64,000 nt of DNA from Gyromitra esculenta (Eukaryota > Ascomycota > Pezizomycetes > Pezizales > Discinaceae). The stretch is from the NCBI GenBank assembly GCA_038503075.1, contig JBCAML010000009.1, positions 806,001-870,000 on the forward strand. The letters are read 5' to 3'. The notes beneath the pieces were generated by a model. That model was given only the letters and a program-made list of their open reading frames with translations. It was not told the origin of the DNA and ran no database searches. The translations under genes were made by a program, and so were the position numbers. Shown piece by piece: positions 1-10,152 of the stretch (its first letter is position 1; each line of letters begins with the position of its first letter).

Positions 1-517
1 TAGCCCCGTTCTCTAGGAGTAATGCGGCCACAGCTTCATGTCCATCCATCGCGGCCCAGTGCAACGCCGTTCGTTCACAGTTGTCTCTTGCGGCAATATC
101 AACACCTTCGTCCAAGAGGAGTTTCACCGTCGTTTCATGTCCTCGCATAGCGGCCCAGTGTAGAGCAGTCCGATCATTGTCGTCCCGATCGTTCAAGTCG
201 ACACCCCTTTCGAGGAGTAATTTGATTATCGAATCACGGCCATGCATCGTGGCCCAGGCCAAAGCCGACCATCCTTCATCGTCCTTTGTATAGATATTTG
301 CTCCTTTTTCTAGCACCAGTTTGACCAGCTGATCACGCCCTGTCTCGGTGGCCCATGGGAGAAGTTTGTCTTTGCTAGCGAGGATGTAACTAGTGATGCA
401 CGGGGCGAGGAGATCGCTGAGGCGGCGGCTGGTCTGCGAGAGAAAGTTGAGGTCTCTTATTGAGAGTTTTTCGGCAATGATAAGAATCAGTTCGCTTGGG
501 GCGTCGAGAAGCGACAT
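1..517 (-). CDS. F-box-like / ankyrin-repeat protein, N-terminal part (runs off left edge)
   Basis: Reading the minus strand from the ATG at 517 gives 172 uninterrupted codons to the window edge. Residues 4-40 (start MSLLDAPSELILIIAEKL, then SQTSRRLSDLL) match the fungal F-box-like N-terminus that usually precedes ankyrin arrays. From about residue 60 there are at least three ankyrin repeats with the TALHWAAMRGHE and LLLDEGVDI signatures, and a fourth begins at the edge. Such proteins are thought to act as substrate-binding adaptors, possibly of SCF ubiquitin ligases; this is family knowledge, not shown here. No intron is needed in the visible part. Repeat number, C-terminus and stop lie outside the window. 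The fold assignment is firm; the F-box call is moderate because the motif is short and degenerate. Confidence 0.85.
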   Translation of the reverse strand, partial: MSLLDAPSELILIIAEKLSIRDLNFLSQTSRRLSDLLAPCITSYILASKDKLLPWATETGRDQLVKLVLEKGANIYTKDDEGWSALAWATMHGRDSIIKLLLERGVDLNDRDDNDRTALHWAAMRGHETTVKLLLDEGVDIAARDNCERTALHWAAMDGHEAVAALLLENGA

Positions 518-816
518 GGTTATCTCCCATAATAAGGTAGGTATTTTCAGCTGAAAAACAGTGCTGAAGTGGAGGTGTGTTTGAGGTGCATTAGACAAGC
601 TATGAAGGCCAATAGTTTCCATGTCACACCGTAGCTTCAATCGCTGCGACAATACCAGTTCAGCCTCATCCAATTGTTCGTGATTATCTCCAGCTACAGC
701 TTTTGAAGGTATCTAACAGGCAAGAAATATAATCATTTTTTATAGGAGGATCCCCGGTTGCTGGATAGCGCGGGGAAGCTGCAGAGCACAGGTGATAACC
801 CCGCATACTATGAAAC

Positions 817-1702
817 TCATCTTCGCAACAAACGTCCATCCCCAGAGATAATAATATCCATCGGCCAGTCACTTAGGTCCACTGGCACCGTTCCACTCTC
901 AAAGACTTGCTCCTTTAAAGCCAGAGCAACTACAGCACAATTAACCATGTCAACTTCTCCTCACATAAAATCTGAGGGTCAATCTCACCTAGAATTGGCA
1001 TTTTCATCCGTCCTCGATTCTCATTAGAATTTTCTATTAACTTATATCTAGCTAAAAAGTAGTCATAGTATCCTTTCCCATGACCAAGTCTCCCAAATCC
1101 CTCGTCGAAGGCAACTCCTGGCATCACTATTAAATCTAGCCCTTCATCTTCTAGGCAGTTTTTCCTCTGCAAGAGGGAATTCTTGGGGATGCTAGGGATA
1201 CCCCAGGAGTCAGGTTCCAGCGAATGATAATCGTTTTGGGATCCAATTGATAACATATCCATTAAACTCGGTGGCGATGAAGCAGAGGCGGGGTCTGCCA
1301 TATTTGGCAAAGTCGGAGGTTGTCGGTGAATGTACGGTACATATAGTTTTTTTTCTTGGGGAAAGATGAGTGGTGTCGTTTGTGGGAACTGAGGAAGTGC
1401 AGTCATTGCATACCATGTGATAGCGCATCTTCAACGACACCGGATGTGTCGATTTCTTTCCCGGGCATTGAGAGGAAAATACTCGTTCTTTGTGAGGCCT
1501 GATACTCTGGAAGTGAGAGGAGTATATTGATACATGTCTGGGCTTTAGAGGTCTGTCAGAAACTGGTTACAAAGCTAGCGGGGCTGAAAAACTAGATCTA
1601 ACATTGGGAAGCGATGTTATCGGTGGAAAGGGAGGAAAGTGTCTTTTTAACAGCCGATCTGAGTTGTCGCTTTGCAGTCGTGATTGCTGATATGGAAGTC
1701 AT
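817..1702 (-). CDS. FAU1: 5-formyltetrahydrofolate cyclo-ligase (methenyl-THF synthetase)
   Basis: The enzyme converts 5-formyl-THF to 5,10-methenyl-THF using ATP, returning stored folate to the one-carbon pool. Four exons (1702-1603, 1542-1414, 1354-989, 929-817) join in phase to 235 residues, a normal length. Exon 1 begins MTSISAITTAKRQLRSAV, the usual N-terminal basic helix. Exon 2 carries SQRTSIFLSMP. Exon 3 carries EKKLYVPYI and the hallmark nucleotide-loop motif GFGRLGHGKGYYDYFL. Exon 4 supplies VALALKEQVFESGTVP and the end SGDGRLLRR. All introns are GT..AG. The match to the human and fungal family is residue-by-residue in these blocks. Exon 3 contains a family-typical variable loop (PASASSPPSLMDML). 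Splice junctions were chosen by phase and family fit; transcripts could shift one by a codon. Confidence 0.92.
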
Positions 1703-3108
1703 TTGATAGGCGAGTTTATACAGGTGTTGTGTTATGAAGCTTAGAATCTTTCGCAGAGAAATTCTGTTCCAGGTTTAGGAATCAGCATGGTCACGGGACT
1801 CTTCAAGGTACCAATCACAGCTTAAACATAAAATACTACTAGCATGCAACGCTATCAGCCAATGCATCTACGACAGTTGTGAGGGAGATACCAACCAAAT
1901 TACGAGCACAAACTACAATTTGCGCCTGTTTTTAGTGCTCCAAGTATCCAAGGCTCGTTATATTTACTTCAGGGAGACGAATGGGATAGTGAATTGGCGG
2001 GTATTGGATCTAAGTGAGGTTAAGGACAACGATTTCGGGACGGTGGGTTTCAAGGATTTCGTGAAAGGGAATTCTGAGAGGTAAGAGATCAAGAAATGTA
2101 GAACTAGGGCCTAGAGTCATGGCGTGCGCAACCCAGACTATAGAACACTTCCAGAACCGCCTCTAGGACGACAAATAGAAGCGAACAAGACAGGTTTGTA
2201 GGTTTAGGTCGAGCAATAAATCGTGTCCTACACACTTGTGATGTCCTAATAATACTCAATACTACTTGGCCCCATGCTCATCCCCGCCCTTGTAGGCCGT
2301 TTTGTACTTCAAGGCCCTCAAACCCGTCAAGCCCCTCGTCGATTTAAGATGAAAGCTAGCGTCGGTAGAACTTAAAAAGGTTCTCGGGTCCAGCTATCAG
2401 ACAGTCACTGCATTGCCGCCAAGTGTTGTAACGCGAATATTGAGGGGGTACACACACGTAACAAAGGGCTGCCGGGCCGATGTATTGAAGGAAAGTAAAG
2501 CTATTAAGGTTTTATATTCCTTAAAATATAGTACCGTAAACAGCATTACCTATTATTATTATTATAGTCGGCATCAAGAACCTCGCTACTCATGAGAGAG
2601 GATATAAATCGTAAAATAGGTGAGTTATTATGGAAGAAATGAGCTAAAATTTAAAGGAGACAAAGTGACCCGACTACATAACAACTTCCAAGTACATCTT
2701 GCAGTAGCCCAAAAGGCATGTTAGATTTGGGAATATCCCCTGGGGGAGATACTCTTCCCTAACTATCCCTTGTCCTACCCCATCCCTACTTCCCGATCTT
2801 TGTGCCTGCTAACGTATACTGGAAATCGATATACATAACTAGTATATATAGTTACGCGATAGTCGCGCCCCCAGATCCCCAAAGATGCACGCTACAAAAG
2901 CTATCGCTCTCCAAGTGCTAGGAGATGCACGGGAGGATAAGTCCATTAGATCCAACAAGAAGGTAAACGAGTGATTTTTTATGACGAAAAATCGATACTA
3001 AATTGCAAGCCTAAACTGCCCTGTAGGAATGTGTATACCACTGTCTCCAAATATAATTCATTACATCGAATACTTAAAAATAACAGAAGAAATAGCCATA
3101 AACCACTC
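1703..3108. other. Intergenic stretch, no gene seen
   Basis: About 1.4 kb between the cyclo-ligase start and the membrane-protein gene. Short ORFs here (the longest about 60 codons near 2413-2595) have no recognisable motif, and no exon-like block was found on either strand. It holds a short TTA-rich run near 2560 and a palindromic AT-rich spot near 2835-2870. The first 200 bases are presumably the promoter of the cyclo-ligase gene. Confidence 0.5.
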
Positions 3109-3727
3109 CTAAGCTTGCGACTCTGTCACGTTTCCACCCCCCGGAAGTTCATGACGTGGCGCAGGCTGCTGAATTTCGCGACCCTGAATCTCCACTTTCG
3201 GCTGTACACTACCATAGTACCCTCCATGATATTCCTCACCATCCAACTCTCCTGGTGATGGGGTCACTGGAATCTTGGGGGGTTTCTTCCCGCGCCTTTT
3301 CCATAAAAAAAATGCACCAGCAATAATTGCCAATAGCCCTAGTAGCCCACCGATCGCTGCCCCAGCTGCCGCGCCCGGCGATATAGAGGAAGAGTTAGAT
3401 GTACCGCCGGTGCTAGAAGTATCTGGCAATGACGAGGGTAATTGGGTAGATGCCGACGCTCTGCTGGTTCCAGAAGCTGTTCCTGAGGACGTTCCCGTTG
3501 TACCAGAGGATGAAGAAGAGAGCGAGGATGACGATGTAGATGAAGACGAGGATGATGATGTCCGACTCGAGCTCGAGCTAGTTATAGGTGACGAGCTTGG
3601 AGCTACGGAGGCGGGGCCATCCGCGACTGGGCTAGCGAATTCCATCGCGATACAAACGTTGATCTGCCCTGTTGCAGTTGTACAACTCTCATACTGTTTA
3701 TTGCAGCACCAAGCTACAAATCCAGAA
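3109..3727 (-). CDS. Ser-rich single-pass membrane protein, C-terminal exon (5' exons unresolved)
   Basis: The minus-strand frame ending at 3109 encodes a short Cys-containing part (WCCNKQYESC), a low-complexity Ser/Thr stretch of about 70 residues, one hydrophobic helix (GAAIGGLLGLLAIIAGAFFL) followed by the stop-transfer WKRRGKK, and a cytosolic tail of about 60 residues. This is the layout of fungal Mid2/WSC-like plasma-membrane proteins: a secreted Cys domain, a stiff O-mannosylated stalk, one transmembrane helix and a short tail, often suspected as wall sensors. No specific function can be assigned. The exon boundary at 3727 is proposed because an acceptor (GACTGACAG) sits there and the frame closes just upstream. 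A candidate upstream exon is listed at 3970-4020. The signal peptide was not located. The large opposite-strand ORF is a shadow of the Ser codons. Confidence 0.6.
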
Positions 3728-3969
3728 CTGTCAGTCTCAAATGCACCGAGAGCAAGAGATGTACTCAGAGGAGATATTTACAGGCCCCGTATGCACTGCA
3801 GAAAATCTGTGACGAGCCGCCTCTGCTTCCCTCACATGCTTGTGCCATTCCCCAGCAGTACCTATATATGATTTCACGCGTCAGTCACCACCAAAATTAC
3901 GGGAGGCCCAAGACAGTCAAAATACAATCCTGTTTTTCAAATAATAGTGAGAAAAGGGGGTTCCTACGC

Positions 3970-4020
3970 CTGGCCAGGTAAACAACACCAGTACTGATTG
4001 ACGTCTGGAGCATGAGCACA
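3970..4020 (-). CDS. Possible upstream exon of the Ser-rich membrane protein
   Basis: On the minus strand this segment reads CAHAPDVNQYWCCLPGQ, a Cys-rich block like those in the extracellular domain of fungal Ser-rich membrane proteins. It lies 240 bp upstream of the exon ending at 3727. The exact splice links to that exon, and the signal-peptide exon before it, could not be settled by phase, so the coordinates mark only the recognisable block. It could be chance. Confidence 0.35.
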
Positions 4021-5126
4021 TAGGCCAGTCGGATCCGCAGCTATTCACCTCAAATCAGCAGTCTCATTCCTCAAAAGTAAACAAAAGCTTTCTTGAACGT
4101 ACGGCAATTTGGTACCTCGCTGCATGATGAGTTATCCGTCCTCAACCAAAAGTCAACTGCTTGTGAGGCACCAGCGAATAGCAACAGTTGCCATAATACA
4201 GAACTGGACTTCATAGCTGGGGGGGCGAAGGGAAGCCGCATCGAAATATGGAGCGAAGAAGTTCAGGTGCTGTCGCGATATCAAGGTGAGATTCCCCTCT
4301 CTCCCTACTCGCAATCTCATAGCGTATTCGGCAACTGGTTATGGAACACGCCACAGACAGGGTATGGGACAGGGAGATCAATCCTAAAGAGATTCCGATA
4401 GGCAGAGCCACTTCCAGAGTGGGATATTTCCTCTCTAAGTTTGTTTTCCCTACATATTCCTATTCTCTTCGCATGAGAGGAGTGAAATGAGTGGTTGGGG
4501 AAGTTGCTAAACATCCACGTAAGTAGCTAACTTACGTACCTGGTACCGAATACATTATGAGTACCTATTTCAAGACCTACAGGCACAATCGAATCGCCAA
4601 CTGCTTAAAGATTAGGCGCCGGCAATGTATTCTACAGACAATCTTTTCTGTACTTCGACGTCTAGCTGCATGCTATCCGTTTGTGCGTAACGCTTGGCAG
4701 GGTCCCCTAGCGAATCTCGGAGGATAACTCAGCGACATACAAGCCACCAAGGGGCAAACGATGTCTCATCGAAATGCCTTGCATCCATGCAGCCCCAAGA
4801 GCGTTTCCTGTTGCATAAAGATCTTGGTTCGGAACACTGGCTTTCTGGGTGGCAAAGAACCTCAAACGTTTCTAAGTTATGCTACTCATGGCATTCGACA
4901 AACAATCGTAATCTGTATATTATTTCTAGGAGCCTGGTTAGTATACGCACACCGCTCCCCATAAATCCCCCAAATAAAACCAATTCCGGTCCGAATCCTG
5001 TGCACAACTACGGAGCACATAAATTACCCCATTTATGCTCCTAATTGTAGGAACTATCTCTCCACCAATTTCCCCTAGTAGTTGGCTAGTGCAACTTATT
5101 ACTTCAAGATGCCTCACATCACCAAA

Positions 5127-5286
5127 TACAGTCGAACCTTGATATAAGGAACCTCGATATAATGGAAATCTGCAGCAACGAACGGAAGTTAGATGCAGCT
5201 TTGAGTTCCTAGCCCCACCCAAAGTTCGCTATAACGAACGAATTCCCACGAATTATGCACGTCCCTTGCAACAAGGTGCGACTGTA
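5127..5286. mobile_element. 160-bp foldback element with Tc1/pogo-like ends
   Basis: The left end reads TACAGTCGAACCTT and the right end is the inverse of TACAGTCGCACCTT, a 14-bp terminal inverted repeat with one mismatch, bounded by TA as in Tc1/mariner/pogo target sites. Interior bases repeat the theme ACCTCGATATAA / CGCTATAACGAACG typical of sub-terminal repeats of pogo/Fot1-type elements. There is no coding capacity, so this is a MITE. A relative with the same ends lies at 59547-59729. Confidence 0.7.
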
Positions 5287-5822
5287 CCACAATTTATTTT
5301 GTCTTAGGCTTAATTGGGCCTGACGTATTTATTTGATGACCCGAACACCCCGAACCTAATTTCAGCTTAATGCTGATTGGTTAAGATAAGTAGGAGACCC
5401 TGCCCAAGCATTAAGAGAATGCTAAGCATTTGTTGGTATTTAGGGGTACGCAGTCTCGCAGCCGAAGTGTCACGTGACAATCCTTTCCCATATTGGGTGT
5501 TGACGGATTGTCTCTACAATACCCTGGGTTTAGCGAATGAACGTCTGATTGCGGGACTAGGGGTTATGTAGTCTAATATGCCCGGGCCGGAGCTTAAGCA
5601 TTAGGGCTTGATGGGGGTTTTGCGCTGGTACTGCTAGGGATGCGATCGGTAAGACCACACAGCTCACCACACTGTACCGTACCTGTAAAAAACAGTAAAA
5701 TACAATAATACGGTATGGAGCTAAAAGTGAGCACACTCTCCCAATGCCTTGGTGAAGTAATTACATAAACAAGCTAAGCCTAATTGGGACTGGCTCGAGA
5801 CAACACACTCTCTTCAATTTAA

Positions 5823-5973
5823 ATAGAGCATTGGAGGGGTTAACGAGGCGGAGGGTATGACGAGGCTTGGCGGTCTTGGCTAACAAACTGATATACATTT
5901 TGTGGCGAAATATTCCATCTGTTACTCAAGCCTCGTTATACCCTCTGCCTCGCTGACCCCTCCACCGCTCTAT
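5823..5973. mobile_element. 151-bp foldback element with 46-bp arms
   Basis: Left arm begins ATAGAGCATTGGAGGGGTTA; the inverse of the right arm begins ATAGAGCGGTGGAGGGGTCA. The two arms pair over about 46 bp with around six mismatches, leaving a loop of about 60 bp. No ORF. This is the structure of a non-autonomous DNA transposon (MITE); family unknown. Confidence 0.7.
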
Positions 5974-6297
5974 AGCGTGAGTAGATGGTAAAATACAACT
6001 TAAGCCCCATATGCCAATACCCCTTCCGCAACATTTAAAGCAAGATGTTTCTCTAGTTTAACCATCATATCTTCTGTAGCATTAATACAACCGCCACGGG
6101 TAATTTGCTTCTCCAAAATATGTGTTTACATGAGTAAATACCATTTTGTCCACCTTTTCAGGTGTTTGTTTACCACCTGATAGAGCTTACTGGCCTAGTA
6201 GCAAATGAACTTTATAGTACGTAATTTACTGTGACTAAGCTAATACAGTTCCACGCGGTAAACCAACACAGTTTACCGTATTTTTGCAACCCTAGGT

Positions 6298-6513
6298 GGG
6301 GGTAAGTCAGATGACAGGTGGCGGTGCAAGTAAGAGCTGCCAGTCTTTCTTCCCACTCCACAACTCTTCGAGAGGCCTAGTGAAAATGGTTGGAGGTGGT
6401 GAATTTTATGTACCAAACATTGGGTAAAGTTGGTTAGTAAAACTATGAAATTCAAGCGAGTTTGAGTCCCCCAAGAAAAGAGCTGCACCGCCACCTGTCA
6501 TCAGACTTTCCCC
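6298..6513. mobile_element. About 216-bp inverted-repeat element
   Basis: Arms 6298-6327 and 6485-6513 are near-perfect inverse copies (core CAGATGACAGGTGGCGGTGC versus the complement of GCACCGCCACCTGTCATC). The loop of about 157 bp has no ORF with known motifs. Reported as a probable MITE; no clear target-site duplication was recognised. Confidence 0.55.
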
Positions 6514-7262
6514 GACACCCGTAGTACAGCGTACGACAAAAAAGATCAAGAAACGCGAGACTTGGGATTCGGGGCTGTTATTGACTCCCCAGAGTTTTTG
6601 AGGAAGATTCTAGCAGTTATATTGGCCACAGAACCCTGTCAGTTGGTCTTAGTTTCTCGGTCTTTTTTGCCATGCACTGTAGGTGGTCTCGCAATCAGAC
6701 GTTCATCTCGCTAAAGACAGGAACTCTTTCGCATCCGTCAACACCCAATTCAGGAGAATATTGTCACGTGGCAAGTCGGCTGCGAGATTACTTTTTAGGT
6801 TGCTTAGCCTCTTCAATGGGTATCCTAGGATTTTGCCAAGTTGGTTCCTCGCTGAAACTCATCATGGTGAGATTATCGGAAGATGTTCGTCGCAAGAAGT
6901 TCAGGCGTGTCTCCAACAGCGAGTGATGGCAAGTGATCAAAACACAGCCCTTGACCACGTGAGCTGTACCATTCGCGGCACATCGTTAAGGACAACGCAG
7001 CATGTGTTAAAATGCGGCTCTCTTCTGCCTGACAACACAACGTTCTCGCCAAGCATCGGTCAAAGCAGCTGGATGCACCCCTAACCCTATATGCACGTGC
7101 AAATGTATGGGACTCCTCAACAATTTTAACACCATCCCGTTCTTCCTCGACCCTTTTAAAGCGCGATATTCCCTGGGCTGGATTAGTAGTTGCTATTTCA
7201 TTCTCTTCCTATCACGAGTCCTTTTCATGATGCCTACGAAATCATTTGCGACGTCTACTGTT

Positions 7263-8286
7263 ATGGATTTAATCGATATTAACCAGCAGAGCCTACTCAG
7301 TGCGTATTCCCTTGCCCCAAGGGAGAAGGGAGTATGGATGGGATTGAGGACAAAAACTGACTATTGGGAATCTGTAGTCGCTGCTGGGTCGATTATGTTT
7401 AATCCTGTATTCTGGAAGTAAGAGCGCTTCCCCACATTAACAAGTAATTGAGTAAATGGTAGACTGACATTTACGCCTAACAGCATCGCCGCGAGACAAG
7501 GTTTGTGCCATCCGTTAGGTTCTCAGATATGCTCATGTGGATTCAGAAAAGATGAGCTGAACAAAGACAATTTATGAACAGAGTACCACAACAAAGTGCT
7601 TACCAAGCTATTCGGAGGTAACTCGCGATATGGTTGCTACTTCCTTGCAGTAGTGATCTTCGGGATTGGAATTTTGCGCGATACTCTGTAGGCATCCTTT
7701 TTCTCTTTGTGCTGTCTGTTCGGGTTAGATCATGAAGTAGATATTGATTAGGCATATAGCTACGAGCGTGCCCTTCGCGATCAGCCGGCGCTCGACATCC
7801 TGCAAACTGACACCGTAAAGGCGGTTGCCGCAGGGCTGTTCCTGGCCGGGAATGTGCTTGTCTTGACATCCATGTGGGCACTTGGTCTAACTGGGACGTA
7901 TCTTGGTATTTATTCTCTGAGGCTAGCCTTTCAAACCGGGTTGTGCTTGGTGCTGATCTATTCGATGGGTTGAATAGGCGATTACTTTGGCATTCTTATG
8001 GATGCTCGTGTCACCGGTTTCCCGTTCAGTGTGACGGATGCGCCGATGTACTATGGCTCAACCATGTCGTTTTTGGCGACGGCACTGTGGTTCGCGAAGC
8101 CAGCCGGGATTGCGCTGACGGTGTTGGTGTTTGTGGTTTATAAATTCGCCTTGGCGTTTGAGGAGTATGTTTCAATTCTTTGAATATTCTGGATAGATAT
8201 AACTAATATCCCTTCTCCCAAAAAGCCCTTTTACTTCTGAGATCTATGCCAAGCGTGAACGCGCCAGGGCTGGAAAGAAGAACTAA
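7263..8286 (+). CDS. OPI3: Phospholipid methyltransferase (methylene-fatty-acyl-phospholipid synthase)
   Basis: OPI3/PEM2 catalyses the last two SAM-dependent methylations from monomethyl-phosphatidylethanolamine to phosphatidylcholine in the ER membrane. Seven exons (7263-7299, 7378-7417, 7484-7500, 7582-7687, 7760-7905, 7978-8164, 8226-8286) join in phase to 197 residues, close to the yeast protein (206). It starts MDLIDINQQSLL. Family blocks in order are AAGSIMFNPVFWN, ARQEYHNKVLTKLFGG, LYERALRDQPALD, GLTGTYLGDYFGILMD, the SAM/lipid motif VTGFPFSVTDAPMYYGST, and the end FEDPFTSEIYAKRERARAG-KKN. Several hydrophobic helices are visible. Exon 3 is only 17 nt. All introns are GT..AG. The assignment is firm; the alternative would be another PEMT-family member, which the whole-length match argues against. 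Confidence 0.95.
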
Positions 8287-8837
8287 ACGACCCGAAAACC
8301 TATCCCGCGAGGAAGGAATAGCCGGTAGCGTAGAGTGGTCTGGGGTAGATACGGAGTTATGGCGGTTCATTTTTTAACAAAAGCGGGCGCATTTTTTGAG
8401 GTAAAAAGGGTTTGGGGGATTCAACTCCCGCAAGGCCCGAAGGGGGATAATAACTATACCAATGAGATAGAAGAAAGGTTTATTCTACAAATATGCATAA
8501 TCTAGAAAAATTACATTTGTGGTACCGTGAATCGCCCCAATCCTACCAATTGATGTCACGAAATCTATATGAATGAGGAAGACTAGGCCCAGACCTCACC
8601 GTATCCAGAGCGACTTAAGAAAGTACCCGGTCAAAACCCAGTCTCTATGTGATATAGGAAATCCGGGCCCCGAAAGCATTGATCGGGGTTTACTCAGGGT
8701 GGTTGCACACACCTACTATACCCTAACAGGTGGATAAGGGTACTGCTTGTCCATTTACTCCAATTTAAATATAGTTTATTTCCAACAATCCTCCGAGCTC
8801 ATCAGGCAAACGAAAAGCAAGGTATCTCAGCATGGTA
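8287..8837. other. Intergenic between convergent OPI3 and BET5
   Basis: About 550 bp serving as the 3' ends of two convergent genes. No exon-like block, hairpin or repeat was recognised. ORF readings that extend from 8765 into BET5 are read-through of its last intron. Confidence 0.5.
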
Positions 8838-9734
8838 TTAGTCTTGGATTGTTCTCTGCATGAATAAGTTAGCATTATTGCGAAGCAGAGTTTTCGAATG
8901 ATAATTCTCACAATGAAGCTATCTAATCCCATCTCGAAAAGCTCTACGGCAACGCCTTCTCCACCAGGATGTTCAACAGCTGACAAAAATGTTAGTACTC
9001 TCTTCGCTGCTAATACATAGTTCGTGAAGTTCGTGACTTACGGGAAAGAGGATTCTTGACAACTATTGGTTAAAATGCCAGTTAGTCAACGCGTTGCATA
9101 GATTCAGAGCTCATGTTGTGGGCGTACCGAATTCAACATAAAGGTTTACATATATCTGATGTAACACAACTCGGAGGTTATTCATTTTTACATCACTCAG
9201 CAAGACGAACTTCAGGTTTGTAGGTGTCTCGTAGTAGTGAAGCTTATAGGCTCCCGTCCGATAGGATATGAACGAATCATCACTAGCTACCATAGTTAGC
9301 CTGGGTGGTATATAGTGAGAGAGAAGTTGCTACTAACGGCCCTGAGAGTTTTCGCACCATATTTCGTAGTGAAAAGACAACTCCAAATATCAGTTTCGCA
9401 TCATCTTGCACACTTAATCGTCCACTGGAACGGCCAGGGGCCGCGTCATTGCTTCGAAGCAAAGTGGAACCTGCAGATGAGCGTTTATCGGCCGTGAGAG
9501 ACACAGGGGAATCAGCTGTTGAAGCGCTAGGTGTGGCAGATGTGGGTCGAAATCTGTCTCGTTGTTGGTGCCATTGCTTGGTGTAGATGCACTCACCTGT
9601 GTGATAGTCTTGTGGTTAGCAGTGTTGGTTTGGATGGAGGACTAGAATCGTAGCTGCAAGAATAGACAAACACGGTGAGTGATGGTTCTAAACTTACAAT
9701 GCCTGTCAAAGATGTAGAAGGAGTAGATTGTCAT
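8838..9734 (-). CDS. BET5: TRAPP complex core subunit Bet5 (TRAPPC1)
   Basis: Bet5 is a longin-fold subunit of the TRAPP tethering complexes, which activate Rab GTPases at the Golgi. Six exons (9734-9698, 9596-9338, 9282-9128, 9062-9042, 8979-8912, 8855-8838) join in phase to 185 residues. The N-terminus MTIYSFYIFDRHCECIYTKQ is diagnostic. It is followed by a Ser/Thr-rich insert of about 50 residues, usual in filamentous fungi, then KLIFGVVFSLRNMVRKLSGP, SFISYRTGAYKLHYYETPT, LRVVLHQIYVNLYVEFVVKN, PLSPVEHPGG and the end GLDSFIRTIQD. Exons of 21 and 18 nt are needed to restore the family sequence. The last intron has a clear GCTAAC branch site and ATGCAG acceptor; skipping it would give an extra 40-residue tail unlike the family. 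Confidence 0.94.
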
Positions 9735-10152
9735 GACGATTCCGAGCCCTTCGTAATGGTGCTGAGAGGGAAGAGCTTCCCACGTGCTATCTTAATTTCT
9801 CCCAGCTCAGGGTTGAGGTGTGGTTTCCAGCAGGGTAACGTTATTTACTGGGAATAATGCAAGACGATTATCTACAACTGTCTTTATCCTCGACTACCTA
9901 CCTATGGAAAAATACGACGTTTAGTAATTGGCCAAGCCATAGTTGTTTTTGCGGCTAAAAGTCACGGATTATCATTCGTGTAGCTTTGCTCTTAAGAATA
10001 TCATGATATGAACTAATACGTCATTGCCTATTAGAAGTATAAGATTATGGTTCTAAATTAATATGGTAGGAGCCTCGAGGTCGGAGTATCGAGCAAAAAA
10101 AATGAGAATTATTCATAATATTATAAGCCTGTAAAAGTAGATGAATGTTTTT
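9735..10152. other. Promoter region of BET5 and 3' flank of NSE2
   Basis: About 420 bp. Both flanking genes are on the minus strand, so this holds the BET5 promoter and the NSE2 terminator. It is AT-rich with no ORF of interest. A CACGTG core occurs near 9780. Confidence 0.5.

Larger units (their letters stand above)
4021..7262. other. Non-coding stretch with foldback elements
   Basis: About 3.2 kb with no supported gene. Small ORFs (for example 4093-4401, 6672-6926, 6683-7084, all plus strand) lack family motifs and start or stop without exon-like context. Three inverted-repeat elements listed separately (5127-5286, 5823-5973, 6298-6513) explain much of it. The last few hundred bases before 7263 are presumed promoter and leader of the phospholipid methyltransferase gene; the E-box sequence GTCACGTG occurs near 6766. 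Confidence 0.5.

Noticed and set aside
3275..3871. 198-codon plus-strand ORF rich in Glu/Asp
   Set aside because: It is the complement of the Ser-rich stalk of the minus-strand membrane protein.
8765..8837. Extended C-terminus of BET5 by read-through
   Set aside because: A canonical 56-nt intron with branch site restores the conserved end FIR...; the read-through tail is unlike the family.
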